Source: Fratercula arctica (Eukaryota; Chordata; Aves; Charadriiformes; Alcidae). From it: DNA of 64,000 nucleotides. Positions 24,601 through 35,336 of this stretch are shown piece after piece. The notes below the pieces were generated by a model that had not been told where the DNA came from, searched no databases, and saw only the letters and a list, made by a program, of their open reading frames with translations. The first letter of the stretch is position 1. The number at the start of each line of letters is the position of its first letter. The translations under genes were made by a program, and so were the position numbers. The DNA is taken from the NCBI GenBank assembly GCA_947846985.1, contig CANTUZ010000025.1, forward strand, positions 13,514,100-13,578,099, read 5' to 3'.

Positions 24601-26082
24601 CACCTAGAACTGCACCCCAGAAGGAGCTATCCAAAAGAGAGAGCAATGCTTTTATTGCTCTGGATCCACTTGGTGATAGAGAGATGAAGGATGTCAAGGA
24701 AATGTTCAAAGACTTCCAGCTGACAAAGCCACCTGCAGTACCAGCAAGGAGAGGAGAGCAACAAAGCCTTTCAGGTGCTTATGGATCTTTCAGCAATTAT
24801 TTTAGTAGTAAAGTAGGCATTCCTCAAGATAGTACAGATCATGATGACATAGAAGCTAGCAAGTTTTCTGCCAAAATGACTGAAAAATCTTTTTTTCTGC
24901 TCGGATAGCTGCTCAGGCAGTGGGATGGCTGATCACTATTCTTTTCTGGTAGTCCTTCAACCCTGTTTCAGTAACCATTAAATCAATTTTTTAGTACTAC
25001 CTCCCCTAATAATGTTAAAGAATTGACCAATGTCAGCAGCCAAACACTGACACCTAGTGCCTAAACTACTTGACTAGACTGAGGTAAACTAGGTCTGTAC
25101 AGTGTTAGAAGTCCCATCTAGCTTAAGTGTACTGAGGGACAAGCAGGAGATAAAATTGTGACGCCACTCAAAGCAACTTCTGTGTGGGTTTTTATGCACC
25201 TAATTAGATGAGCTTTGGTGTTGCTATACAGAGACAAGAACTTTTTAAAGCTGTTTAGTGATATAGCAGTATGTCTCTTCCCTAGAACCACCAAAGCCTG
25301 TTCCCCGACAAACTGGGCTGCCAGCTGATGGCCTGTTTGAAAGTCAAGCTAAAGCAGACCTTTTCAGTGTCTCCTCTGTAAGTATTAAAAACCAAACACC
25401 ATCACTCCCCCATACCCCCCCCCGTAATCAGTTCCCCAAGCTACAAGCCCTACCAGGAAGTTCTTCAGCCCTGTATTGGGATCTTCTACAAAAGACTGTA
25501 AAACAATGAAAATAATGTAGTTGCAGAAGTCTTCCACTTTGGCTATGCTTACCTCTGCAGAGTAGATGGAGCATTGACTGTGCAGCTCCCTAGCTGAACA
25601 AATGGGAGGCTCATGTGTTCAGTACCCCTGAGGGAGAAAGTGGCTTTACCGCATCACTCCATTTAGGACACAGCTTTTGAAGCCCTTGGTGGAAACTCTG
25701 GCTCAATTCCAGAATGCTGACTTAAGACATCTCGCATTTGGCTAAAACAGGCCTCATGGTGACTATGCTGGCTCAGCTCCAAATGAGTGTTCATCAAGCA
25801 CACATGGCTTTTCTGAAAGATACCTTGCCTCAGACTAGGATAACTGCTAACATGGATTTAGAAACCTTTTCTCTTGTTAAAGCAGTACAGTTAATGTGTA
25901 TTTAGCAGGCACTCTGCAGTATTCTCTTTCCAGAAGGTGTTTGGAATGGGAACTATCTGATACAAATATGCAGAATAAACCTGGAAATCCACTAACAGCC
26001 TATGATCTCCCTTTCTTAGAAGGAATCTCAGAAATCACCTTCTGGTCCTCTTCGCGATCCTTTTGGCAACCCATTTGCATAG
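15520..26082 (+). CDS. DAB2: DAB2, clathrin adaptor (12 coding exons)
   Basis: Disabled-2 is a cytosolic endocytic adaptor. It links NPxY-type receptors of the LDL-receptor family and integrins to clathrin and AP-2, and it binds myosin VI. The exons below join to an open protein of about 750 residues, against 770 in human. In order it has a lysine-rich N-terminus, a PTB domain over exons 2-5 ([16 protein letters not shown] to the DLFQ helix), the clathrin box LVDLN, repeated DPF motifs ([10 protein letters not shown]), an NPF motif, the FKDFQL block, a myosin VI-binding stretch with SKVGIPQ, the proline-rich PPKPVPRQ, and the conserved end DPFGNPFA. Two exon ends (near 20159 and 24882) lack a GT donor at the point the alignment predicts. 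Everything else is open and in phase. Identification is secure. Confidence 0.97.
16784..16923 (+). CDS. DAB2: DAB2 coding exon 2 (PTB start)
   Basis: Acceptor CTCCAG follows an A/C-rich intron end. The exon encodes [17 protein letters not shown] through SQDSMMKLK, the first strand and helix of the PTB (phosphotyrosine-binding-like) domain. The donor is AAG|GTAAAA, phase 0. Confidence 0.94.
17658..17756 (+). CDS. DAB2: DAB2 coding exon 3 (PTB)
   Basis: Thirty-three codons from [14 protein letters not shown] to the PTB strands [16 protein letters not shown]. Acceptor TTCAG, donor GGG|GTAAGA, phase 0 at both ends. Confidence 0.95.
18060..18191 (+). CDS. DAB2: DAB2 coding exon 4 (PTB)
   Basis: Forty-four codons, including [20 protein letters not shown] and FFAIKTAQQ, the core of the PTB peptide-binding groove. 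A run of twelve or more C and then TTCTAG precedes the exon. The donor is CAG|GTATGG, phase 0. Confidence 0.95.
20058..20159 (+). CDS. DAB2: DAB2 coding exon 5 (PTB C-terminal helix)
   Basis: Acceptor TTTCAG. The exon encodes [18 protein letters not shown] and a Lys/Glu-rich tail, completing the PTB domain. The 3' end is uncertain. Alignment to mammalian DAB2 and the phase of the next exon both put the boundary after 20159 (SKAIE), but ACTGAA follows, not GT. A good-looking GTAAAG at 20146 is out of phase with the next exon and would give an early stop. A weak in-phase GT lies at 20169. Confidence 0.8.
20660..20707 (+). CDS. DAB2: DAB2 coding exon 6
   Basis: Sixteen codons, [16 protein letters not shown], between acceptor TTACAG and donor CTG|GTAGGT, phase 0. 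It corresponds to the linker just after the PTB domain in mammals. Confidence 0.9.
20889..20951 (+). CDS. DAB2: DAB2 coding exon 7
   Basis: Twenty-one codons, [20 protein letters not shown] plus T, with acceptor TTCAAG and donor ACA|GTAAGT, phase 0. The [11 protein letters not shown] block is nearly identical to mammalian DAB2. Confidence 0.93.
22053..22688 (+). CDS. DAB2: DAB2 coding exon 8 (long-isoform exon)
   Basis: A 636-bp exon (212 codons) that starts [11 protein letters not shown], containing the clathrin box LVDLN, and then has the AP-2-binding DPF repeats ([14 protein letters not shown]), [17 protein letters not shown] and, at the end, [10 protein letters not shown]. It corresponds to the large exon that is skipped in the short (p67) mammalian isoform. 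The donor is AAG|GTGAAC. Reading past the donor gives 15 more residues and a stop at 22734-22736. Confidence 0.95.
23504..23657 (+). CDS. DAB2: DAB2 coding exon 9
   Basis: Starts [14 protein letters not shown] after acceptor TTCTAG and ends in [10 protein letters not shown]...PLGGL. The donor is CTAG|GTTAGT, phase 1. The Asp-Leu-Phe repeats are typical short AP-2/clathrin-binding motifs of the DAB2 middle region. Confidence 0.92.
24250..24882 (+). CDS. DAB2: DAB2 coding exon 10 (P/S/T/Q-rich, myosin VI region)
   Basis: A long exon after acceptor CCCCAG, in phase with exon 9. It encodes a Pro/Ser/Thr/Gln-rich segment with NPFQS (EH-domain-type NPF), then [20 protein letters not shown] and the myosin VI-binding block around [14 protein letters not shown]. 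Phase and alignment place the end after 24882, but the following bases are AAAAATCT, not GT. If read through, the frame ends at a TAG at 24906-24908 after a few extra residues, which would remove the last 50 residues of the protein. Confidence 0.82.
25286..25377 (+). CDS. DAB2: DAB2 coding exon 11
   Basis: Acceptor CCCTAG. With one base carried over, the exon reads [19 protein letters not shown] and ends FSVSS. PPKPVPR is a proline-rich SH3-type ligand, as in mammalian DAB2 (PPKPAPRQ). Donor TCT|GTAAGT, phase 0. Confidence 0.93.
26020..26082 (+). CDS. DAB2: DAB2 last coding exon
   Basis: Twenty codons, [20 protein letters not shown], then TAG at 26080-26082. The DPFGNPFA end is diagnostic of DAB2 and combines an AP-2-type DPF and an EH-type NPF motif. 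Seven bases after the stop a consensus donor (CAG|GTAAGC) begins, so the 3' UTR is spliced. Confidence 0.95.
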   Translation, partial: KESQKSPSGPLRDPFGNPFA

Positions 26083-26802
26083 ATCAGGTAAGCTTTCCAC
26101 TAATAAGGCAACCTACTTTATTCTCTGAAATTGATTTGGAAAACCTTTGGTAAAGAGCTGTCTAAAAAAACTACACTGGCTTAACTTTAATGCTCCTCTG
26201 AAGTATGGCAAACAATCCCTTAAAAGAATGCTTCTGCTAGAGTACCTCTATTCAGACTTGTATATAACTGTGTTCTGGCTAAGCCTTAGCTGGCTTCACT
26301 TTCTTAGAAATAAAGATTTTTATTCTTCTGTAGACTTAAATCTCAAGGCTGCAATAGATATAGATTTCCCTTCCTTGAGGAAAGTTAATGAGTAAACGCG
26401 CTGAAAAACTCAGGGGCTGACTAAAATCTTTCAGATATCTCTTTAGGAGGGCGTTAGCACACAGTGCCCTATATAAGCTTTCTGAAGTTTAATTCCCTAA
26501 ATATTGTGGGTTTGTACTCTAGGTTGAATTACAGTACAAACAGGATAAGGGCTATTAGAGCTTTTGTTGCTAGAAACTAATGTAACTCAAACTTTTTACC
26601 ATTGACTAGACAACATGAACTGTCAAACTAGCAAATCTATTCTTTTGCCACACCTCTAAGTCTTCCCCTGAAATACTGTCTAGCTTTGAACAGAAGACAA
26701 GTGTTGCTATTTATTGCTTTAGGTTTTGTTCTCTTAGTGGCTCTAAGCAATAAAACTATAACTTAAAGCTATCCTAACCTTAAGTCCTTTTCATCATGCT
26801 AG

Positions 26803-27430
26803 GCACAACCAGAAAAGGACAAATGGAATAACTGGACCTCTTCTCAACATGACTTTTCTACTTGTTTCATTTTGCTGTCTGCCACTCTTGCTGCCATTCC
26901 ATGATGTATAATCTAAAATATGTCCAGGTGGATTGAAATATGAACCCTCAAAGAACATACTGTGAAGATGGTAATTCAGGGCAAAGCAAATAGAAAGCTG
27001 GACTCATGCTGAAGACCCAAATTCAAATTGGTGGATATTAATTTTACTTTATTTCTCTACAATCTTTCACAGAAGAGCTTAGCAGCAGTCATGCATCTTG
27101 AAAATATGGTCACCACAATTCCTCTTTCTTTGGCACTTATATTCAGTTCCTGTATTTTAGGACAGTATCTGGGGAAGAAATGCTGCCTTCGCATAAGGGA
27201 ATTGAATTAGTAGCTGAAACTCCATGCTCTAAACATGCAGTTGCATGTTATCACAACAGCAGCCAGTTGTAAAGTGGACACTCCTAATTGGTGACTGGAC
27301 ACATGACTTGGTCTCTGAGCCACAAAGATGTAAACTGTATGGTGGGGGAGGAAAAATCCAATACTTGTCCATTTAACGAATGGTAAAAGTAGCACTGTCA
27401 TAAATGTGTAATAAAGGGACTAACTGTGGG
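26803..27430 (+). other. DAB2: Probable DAB2 3' UTR exon
   Basis: An acceptor (CATGCTAG) ends at 26802, in line with the donor just after the stop codon. The exon probably runs to a poly(A) site after AATAAA at 27410-27415, or to further signals at 28430-28435 and 28711-28716. No coding potential was seen. The exact end cannot be set from sequence alone. Confidence 0.55.
27410..27415 (+). promoter_or_regulatory. Candidate poly(A) signal of DAB2
   Basis: AATAAA about 600 bases into the proposed 3' UTR exon. Others at 28430-28435 and 28711-28716 could give longer transcripts, so use of any one is unproven. Confidence 0.4.
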
Positions 27431-28732
27431 GTTTGTAACAGAACTGCTGGAGTCCTGAGTACTAGAGACCTATACTGTAGGGTCAGATAAGCTGAAACAC
27501 TTCTTGCAGAACATTGAGGTAGTCATGGACACTAACTGTTGTCTTGGTGCTAATCTGGCATTTTTCAGGGAGGGAAATCTACTAGGATTGCTTTTTTATT
27601 AAGCTGGCTTGGCAGACAAATGGAACAAGCAGATAGGCCTCTTGCATGTATATATCAGTGAATGTCCCTGATGTTGCTCAGTTTGAGTTGTCATGTGGTG
27701 TAATGTGGCGTGTTTCCAGTATGTTAAACAGCAGAAAGACAATCATGGCTTTACTCCATGCCTAGATTCCTTGTGAACAGATGTACCACCTCCTGTGCCA
27801 TTAATGTGAGGTAGTCCTCAATCTCTTGAAAACAGTGCCTCTTCTAAAGAACTTCTTTACTAATAGATCAGTTGGTTATAACTGACTGTAACAGCTACTT
27901 TCTTGGCCAGTGGTGATGGCTGATGTGTCAGAGGTTTTTCTGTTAATGCTAAGTATAAACTTGAAATAGTATTGTTAAATCAAATGCCTAAGCAGTTGCT
28001 GAACTGGAGAGCTAAGAAAGTCAACTTGGAAACAGCCTTAATATGAAATTCAGCCAGTAATGCAATTAGTCTTGTATATAAACTTATCTTGCACTTTCTG
28101 TAATACCAAAAAAGCTATGAATTTCAGTATTTGTCTCAAACTGGAAATGTAGAAACTTAATATGTTACACTGTTATATAAAACTAGTATCTCAAGTGATG
28201 TTACCTAATGACATTAAAAAGAAGCAACTCTTCATAGCAAGCTAACATCAGTGTGGCTGTTGATTCTGTCCTCCATAACTCAATCTTATGGTCTAGTTGA
28301 CACTAGGAGTTCAGAGCCTGCTGAAAATTTTCTGTCTCACGAGTTCTTACCATAGCTGTCTGTCATGGTCTTAAGTCTTTCTGTAGCTTCTTGCATCAGG
28401 CCTGTTCAACGTGAGCTGCCCCAAAGCAAAATAAAATCTCTATTTGCCTTAGTAAAATGTTATTAGAGGCTCATTCCATTAGCTGCTCAGCCTGAGTTTG
28501 CTAGTACTAAAGATGCTTTCTTGCTCCCTTCTGCAGAACCATGGAATCTGGGTACTTAAATTGCATTCAGAAGTTTCATTCATTCAACTTGTCCGTTCCA
28601 ACTCTGCAAGCGGTCTAAACTGATGCTGGGAGAACTAAATTAGAATGGGAAAACATTTTACTCATATTAAAAACAAAGTTTACAAATCCATTAATGCAAA
28701 TGGCTAAAAGAATAAATTGATCAGAAAGCTGT

Positions 28733-28795
28733 GTGTGTTTGTGTTGTGGTGTTTTTGGTGGTGGTGTTTTTTGTGTGCTTTTTTTTTTTTTTAAG
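28733..28795. repeat. GT/T-rich low-complexity tract
   Basis: A run of GTGT, GGTGGT and T-rich sequence ending in about 14 T. It is simple sequence with no sign of function. Confidence 0.7.
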
Positions 28796-29043
28796 ACTAG
28801 CCTTTAGTACTGGAGACAGACCTGTAACTCTCAGTCTGATGTATCACTGAACAAATAGAATGGATGCTTGCTTACTTCTTTCAGTACCATTTGATTGGGA
28901 TTAAGGGAGGGGAAACAACTAATTGAAAGGGAGTTAGTATCCATATTGAAATATAGGTCTTATAGTGCTTCAGAGAATCACTGATTTTATTGTGGGTTTT
29001 TTGGCTACATGGCAATATGTAATTTAGTACTCAGAGATACCAT

Positions 29044-30217
29044 TGTGGAATAATTACTAAAATGATCAAAAATACAGCATTGTTCACACATTAAGGGAAG
29101 GTATAAAATCACAAAGCTTCTAAGGTAGAATACAGCTGCAGCTGGTATGCAAAGAATCCACTACATCTGCGATTCCCTGTACAATATTGCTTGCAAAGCA
29201 ACATGGGGGGGGGCGAAGTGGAATGGAGAGTCCATGGTCTCTCCCTGTGATAATACAGCAGATATGGGAACGAGATGGTACTATGGAACTGATAAGCTGC
29301 ATATTTGCTACCCTGAGCCAACAGTCTGTTGAATTTTGACGAAATGCTGTCTTTTGTGCGAACTTTGCTCATTATAATGTCATTATAATACCAAAACACA
29401 CCTCCATCCCAAAGGCTACCTGCTTCCAAGGTGCGACCACTCCTCCTTGAGTCTGCGCCCTAAACTTTTCATAAACTATACCTTTAAATGTGAAGCGAGA
29501 GAATTTTACACCAATCATAATAAAGGTATTTATGACTAAAGTCACTCAAACTCCACCTTGAAGGTAAAAAATAGTATAAAAATAGCCCAAGAAAAGGGGA
29601 ATATTGGGGAAGACACCATCATGAACAAGTCAAGGAGGACTCCATCACCAACTGCCTTTGACTTATGGGACCAGTCGATGGGCTGAGCCTTTCTTCCCCC
29701 CTATAGGGACGCCTTTGGGTAAGATTTAGACTATACAGAGTGCTTCCTCGGGAAACTTAGAAATCTCTCTAGAGAATCTCTTTCCTACATTTATAGCCAG
29801 GCCATATTGTTTATAACTTTGTCACGTGTTTTGTATAATTAACAAGACTTTTATTTGCACGTGCTTTGCAGACAGTGTATTTATCACCGGCAACCATAAG
29901 AACCTATATATCTGCTGCTTAAATAAACTGCACTGTTTAAGTAGCTAGTCGTTTCGGTTCCTCATTGAATGCGACCAAAGACTTGAGAGTGGCTGTGCTA
30001 GTTCATGAGCACGACTAGACTGAAGGTGCAGTCCACTATTAGTGTATCCAAATCGTAATAGTTTAATACATATTAAACGCGATTGGACTGACAGTGCTGA
30101 ATTGGGCATCACTCAGAATTTAAACCTAGCCGCACCTAGCCTCCCACCTCAGTGAGGAGTGTTAGAATGCAAGGGGGTTTATTTTCTGCCAAAACTACTT
30201 TACCCCTTAACGCAACA
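29044..30217 (+). mobile_element. Solo LTR, family 1, sense
   Basis: A 1174-bp homologue of the 5029-6196 element in the opposite orientation, starting TGTGGAATAATTACTAA and ending ACGCAACA. It holds a TAAATAAACTGC polyadenylation block and the same U5-like end. Unlike the other copy, no matching target duplication is visible (ACCAT on the left, ATCTA on the right). Either its ends have mutated or its flanks have been rearranged. Confidence 0.85.
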
Positions 30218-32259
30218 ATCTAATCTAAAACTAAAAAACCCATCTGTTTTAATGCTTAAGAGAAGGGATGTTACCAACATTTGAGCTAAGTATCTAAATG
30301 ACCATTTGCTGGTCAAGCTAAAATTAACAGTCCTACTACATTGGAGTTTTGCAATAGCTGTCAGGATGATTGCTAAGAGCTGGTTAGTAGGACCTCTTAC
30401 AGACTTGTCAAAGAGGCTTGCTGGTCTGCTAGTTTAGTTTGAATAGCTGTTTACCCTGATTTAGTCTCTGTCTCAAAGAACCATGAACTGCGGTGATGTA
30501 TATAGCATCAATGGAAGCAGGTATGATGAAACAGTATGATATTACAAGTATCTGTCTTGCATTCTTGCTCACCAAATGAGTTTAGTGCAACTAGACTTAT
30601 CAAGCTGGATTGAGTCTGTATCAGATTTAAATTACTCTAAATGAAATTATCCCAAATTAAGGATTGAATAGGGGAGGGGGGAACTGCCCGCCCTATTCCA
30701 CATTTCCCACACACACATGCAAAAAGGGTGGGGAACAGAAAAAAATTAAAAGTCAATTCCTTTATTTACCTATGGTAATGTAGAATATCCTTATACTAGA
30801 TGATTATTTTAAGCTTCAATCCAGATATTTAAACAATCCTTAACTGCTAAACAGTAGACTACTTATGAGCTACTTCGGTCTTGTGACTGTCCAACACATG
30901 ATGCCTTAAATCTGGATTACAGCAAACTGTTGAATAGAGCTAAAGAGCTAGCTTGTGGTTTGGGTTTTGGTGACAGAGTGAAAGTTAGAAGAGTTTTAGG
31001 CTCCTTCAAAAACACAAAAAAGTGTGGGTTTTTTTTATATTAGCAGGGAGAAGAGAGGAAGAAAAAGGAATATACCAGGCCTTTATTCTTGCAATATTCT
31101 AAATGAGGATTCCAAAGATGTTAGATGCTGAATTTGCTCTTGTAAACAGCTCTGCTTTAGGAACTATTTGTTCCTTACATAAGTCACTGCTATGATAGCT
31201 TTTACTAGGCAGTTAACTGCTCTCTAATTAAATAGAAAATGTCTTTCTCGTATTTGAAAACAAACCATTTTTGTTTATTAGTACCTTTTAATCTTGAAAC
31301 TATTTTACATTATTTCCCAGTTTCTATGCAGGAAAGTAGAATTTTTTGAAAAGCAGACTTTAGAGTGCTTACCATAAGTCAGTCTTGGCCAGTAATTGGC
31401 ATTCTTCAGTAAGCACCGCTTTTTGTTTGTTCTCTTGGTAATAAATAACAAAAAGAAATTACAAATTCAGTTATGGTAATTCAGCTATAAAATGAGAAGC
31501 ATGCATGTTATCCTGCAGCTTACATCTAAACTATGCAGTTTTAGAGGTAGCTGCCTCACTTTTGGGGGAAAGCAGAAGTTTCCTTGGTCTTCTGCAGATG
31601 TCTATACTGTTTTGTTTCTCCAACACAGAGCATAAACCTCCAACGCAGACAATACAATGGTAGCTTGCTCAGATAGCCAGTGAAAAAGGAAACTACTACT
31701 CGCTGTATTTAAAGGAGTCAAATAGAAATGGTTTATCTACTTCATTGATTTTTGCATGTATGTGGCACAATAAAGGTGACTGATAGCGGTTCTTGCAGGG
31801 AGGTGTAGCGCAGGCACCTGTTTTCTATTGCATGCTGTGTGTGAGAATAGAATCTATTCTCAGTCTTTCTGAAGATGCACAATTTTATGCTGACAGTACT
31901 AATATTACTGCTTCAATTCTCCTAGACTGCCTGTTTCTAATTCTTTGGAAATATAGCCTTTGTTTTCAACTGTAAGTATTACTAGAAGGAGAACTAAAGG
32001 CTTAGCCCCTACAAAAACATCGTATCAAAACAATTGAACAGCTACACTGTCAGAGACAGAGCTGCCTAGTCTATATCTCACTTAGCACTGACCATTATCA
32101 TAAGTGGTATGTGAGTCTCATAATAGATATATGTACACTAAGAATAAATTGGGTTACATCTGCTTTAAGACTTAAATTGCAGTATGTGCGACAGATGCAC
32201 CCACACTGAGTGAACAGTACTTTGGTTAAGGCATCACCAACAAGTAGACCTGACCGTAA
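30218..32259. other. Intergenic region, nothing recognised
   Basis: About 2 kb of AT-rich unique sequence between DAB2 and the first ERV-L element. No exon was identified. If the downstream C9-like exons belong to a gene, its first exon could lie here or between 37887 and 41237. Confidence 0.4.
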
Positions 32260-32587
32260 TCAGCCTTGATGTGCAAATCTTGAGAATTGTGCAAGGTCAT
32301 ATCTTCACAGAAGCCAAGGAGTCTAGGCTGTGTCTTATCAGGCACAAACAGTACCAGCCTGAGCTGGGACTAGACAAAATTAAAACTGCTACAGCTGCAC
32401 ATATACCAAAGGGGGGTCTGACTGAGTCAATCACTTGATGCTATAAATACCTATAGCCTTCCCCTCCCTGATCCCCTTGAGCTCTCTTGCACGGCAGCAG
32501 GCTGCAAGGTGGTGATCTCCCCCTTAAGCAGGGATGCCTCTCAGGGTGAGACCTCCCCTTACCTGACAGCTGATATCTATAATGAGG
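32260..32587 (+). mobile_element. LTR-like fragment, related to the 49970 LTR
   Basis: Contains a TATA-like CTATAAATACC followed by GAGCTCTCTTGCACGGCAGC, AGGCTGCAAG and GATCTCCCCCTT, nearly the same order of words as at 50166-50245 in the LTR 49970-50689. The left limit is a guess. The right end is cut by the inverted ERV-L LTR that starts at 32588. Confidence 0.55.
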
Positions 32588-32850
32588 TGTCATGGTTTAG
32601 CCCCTGCTGGCAATAAAGAACCATGTGGTCATTGCTCACCCCACCCCCAGCTGTGGGATGGGGGGAGAATTGGAAGATAAAAGGCAAAGCTCATGGGTAG
32701 AAATAAAGGCAGTTTAACAGAACAGCAAAAGGAAAACAGCAGCAATAATACTGATAGAGGAATGCACAAAACACAATTAACGTATCATCACTCACCAACT
32801 GCTCCCAAGCAGTGATTTCCTGCCCCCTCCACCAGCCACATGATGAGCAT
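32588..32850 (-). mobile_element. ERV-L LTR 3' part, inverted
   Basis: On the plus strand it starts TGTCATGGTTTAGCCCC, the reverse complement of a typical avian ERV-L LTR end (GGGGCTAAACCATGACA). It matches the second half of the LTR at 37521-37886, in the opposite orientation, including the block that reads TTCTGTTAAACTGC on the sense strand. The LTR 5' part is missing and inverted internal sequence follows directly. Confidence 0.8.
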
Positions 32851-32867
32851 GGTATTGAATACCCATT

Positions 32868-33356
32868 TGACCCTTACTGTAGTACAATTGATAGCAAATA
32901 TAGTAATGATGACATACAGTGGCAGGGCTATTTAGTAATTAACATCATAAAATTTGATTCATTGGCTATTCTCACCCAAAATCAGATCCCCATGAGGTAC
33001 ACATTGGACCTCCCCATCCTTCTGCATCACCCACCAAGTGCACCCAGATCCTCGAGTAAAAGCAATCCCAAAGATGGGTCTGCCTTTGCCTGAGGCAGGA
33101 CTAACCCAGACTGTCTTCCCTAACATATTCTTCATGTGCACTACGGGGACTTTATCCCCTTCTACGGTACATGGAAGTTTTGATTGGGCAGGGCCAGCTC
33201 GATTGATGGATCCCCTGGTATTAACTAGCCAGGTACCTTTTGCTAAATGTGTATCCCAGTGTTTGAAGGTCCCGTTGCTCTCAGTGTCACCATAAGACTT
33301 GCTTTTCAAGGCCCAGGATAGTGTTCCAGGTGGTGGCATGGGGCACAGAGTATGTA
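32868..33356 (-). pseudogene. Inverted ERV-L integrase C-terminus and 3' region
   Basis: The reverse complement of this stretch matches 36440-37090 of the forward element. It includes the integrase segment (LVNTRGSINRAGPAQSKLP and NMLGKTVWVSPASGKG) and the non-coding 3' region down to the LTR. About 130 bp present in the forward copy are missing here. No intact protein is made. Its meeting with forward gag at about 33360 makes the left end of this provirus an inverted copy of its right end. Confidence 0.8.
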
Positions 33357-33361
33357 TAAGC

Positions 33362-33950
33362 AAGTGAACCACTATGGAGAGAGGTATCCAGTACCTGAGG
33401 GAATTAGCCGTGCGGGAGATGATTTATTATGACTTGGACAATGCACAGATAACCACAGATCCTGATGAAGTCCAATGCACATGGCCCATGTGGCAGAAGT
33501 TTGTACGCAGCACACGATCATCATATGCCAACTCACTGACAGTGATGGAACGGAAAGGCGAAGAGTGACCAACGGTACGGGCCAGCGCCTTAGCTATTTG
33601 GGAGCAGTCATTTCTCTGCTCAAGAAAGAGACTATAGAGGGCACACACCATGAGGCACCCTGTGGTTATACCTGCGTGAACACGGAGAGGACATGAGGAA
33701 GTGGGATGGACAACCTACTTGGATCCTGTGGACACGGGTACAGGAGTTGCAAGGAAGGACAACCACAAAAGGGGATCCCTCCAGGAAAAGTGCCGCTCCA
33801 GTTTCCAGCGGGCAGTTCCCCAGAGAGAGCAGAAGGCCTGATCTTGCTTCTGATCCTCTTGAAGGAACTTCCAAGTCATTCCTGCAAGGAGTGAGTACCG
33901 GATACTATGACCAGTATTAGAGGGGCTCTGCCTCCAGCCAGGTCAGGGAA
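33362..33950 (+). pseudogene. ERV-L gag remnant
   Basis: A forward gag piece beginning near GIQYLRELAVREMIYYDLDN, similar to the gag pieces read at 43767-44093 (minus) and 45360-45500 (plus). Frames shift several times (33374-33568, then 33475-33696 and 33693-33920), so only fragments survive. No nucleocapsid zinc knuckle was recognised. The orthologous pieces in the neighbouring elements make the gag assignment secure. Confidence 0.65.
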
Positions 33951-34024
33951 AGGGACAACAGGGTGGACAGTGTACAGTAATACCATCAAGCTATAGAGGG
34001 GCAGAACCCATTTGTATTTCTGGA

Positions 34025-35290
34025 GTGACAGGGGGATCACAAGAGTTGACTGTATTGGAGGCTGAAGTGAGCCTAACTGGGAATGAGTGGCCAAAACACT
34101 GCATTGTGACCGGCCCAGAGGCTCCATGCATCCTTGGCATAGACTACATAAGGAGAGGGTATTTTAAGGACCCAAAGGGGTATCAGTGGGCCTTTGGCAT
34201 AGCTGCCTTGGAGATGGAGGAAGTTAAACAGTTGTCTACCTTGCCTGGTCTCTCGGAGGACTCTTCTGTTGTGGGGTTGTTGAGGGTCGAAGAACAGCAG
34301 GTGCCGATTGCTACCACAACGGTGCATCGGCGGCAATATCGCACTAACCGAGACTCTCTGATTCCCATCCATAAGCTGATTCGTCAGCTAGAGGTTCAAG
34401 GAGTGATCAGCAAGACTCACTCACCCTTTAACAGTCCCATATGGCCGGTGCGAAAATCCGATGGAGAGTGGAGGCTAACTGTAGACTATCGTGGCCTGAA
34501 TGAAGTCACGCCACTGCTGAGCGCTGCTGTGCCGGACATGTTAGAACTCCAATATGAACTGGAGTCAAAAGCAGGTATTGATATTGGTAATGCCTTTTTC
34601 TCAGTCCCTTTAGCAGCACACTGCAGGTCACAGTTTGCTTTCACTTGGAGGGGCATCCAGTACACCTGGAATCGACTGCCCCAGGGGTGGAAACACAGCC
34701 CCACTATTTGCCATGGACTGATCCAGACTGCACTGGAACAGGATGAAGCCCCAGATCATCTGCAATGCATTGATGACATCATTGTATGGGGAAACACAGC
34801 TGAAGAAGTTTTTGAGAAAGGGGATAAAATAGTCCGAATCCTTCTGAAAGCTGGTTTTGCCATAAAACGAAGTAAGGTCAAGGGACCTGCACAGGAGATC
34901 CAGTTCTTAGGAATAAAATGGCAAGATGGACGCCACAAAATCCCAATGGATGTGGTCAACAAAATAGCAGCTATGTCTCCACCAACTAGTAAAAAGGAAA
35001 CACAAGCTTTCTTAGGCATTGTGGGGTTTTGGAGGATGCATATCCCAGATTACAGTCTGATTGTAAGCCCTCTGTATCAAGTAACCTGGAAGAAGAGTGA
35101 TTTTAAATGGGGTACTGAGCAACGACAAGCTTTTGAACAAATCAAAGAGGAAATAGTCCATGCAGTGGCCCTGGGGCCAGTCCGGGCAGGACAGATGTTA
35201 AAAACGTGCTCTGCACCGCAGCCGGGGAGAATGGCCCTACCTGGAGCCTCTGGCAGAAAGCACCAGGGGAGACCCGAGGTCGACCCCTAG
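34025..35290 (+). pseudogene. ERV-L protease end and reverse transcriptase
   Basis: An open stretch of 421 codons. Residues 1-90 are the C-terminal half of the aspartic protease (ending ILGIDYIRRG); the N-terminal catalytic part is lost in frameshifted sequence upstream. From about residue 95 the RT follows, with HSPFNSPIWPVRKSDG, TVDYRGLNEV, IDIGNAFFS (first catalytic Asp), NRLPQGWKHSP and the second catalytic block CIDDIIVWG, where the first position is Cys instead of the usual Tyr. Compared with the 45944 copy it lacks about six codons before IDIGNAFF. The frame ends at a stop at 35288-35290; the rest of pol is in another frame. Not expected to be active. Confidence 0.88.
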
Positions 35291-35336
35291 GAGTCAGGGA
35301 TCCGAAGCCCGCTATACTCCAACAGAAAAGGAGATA

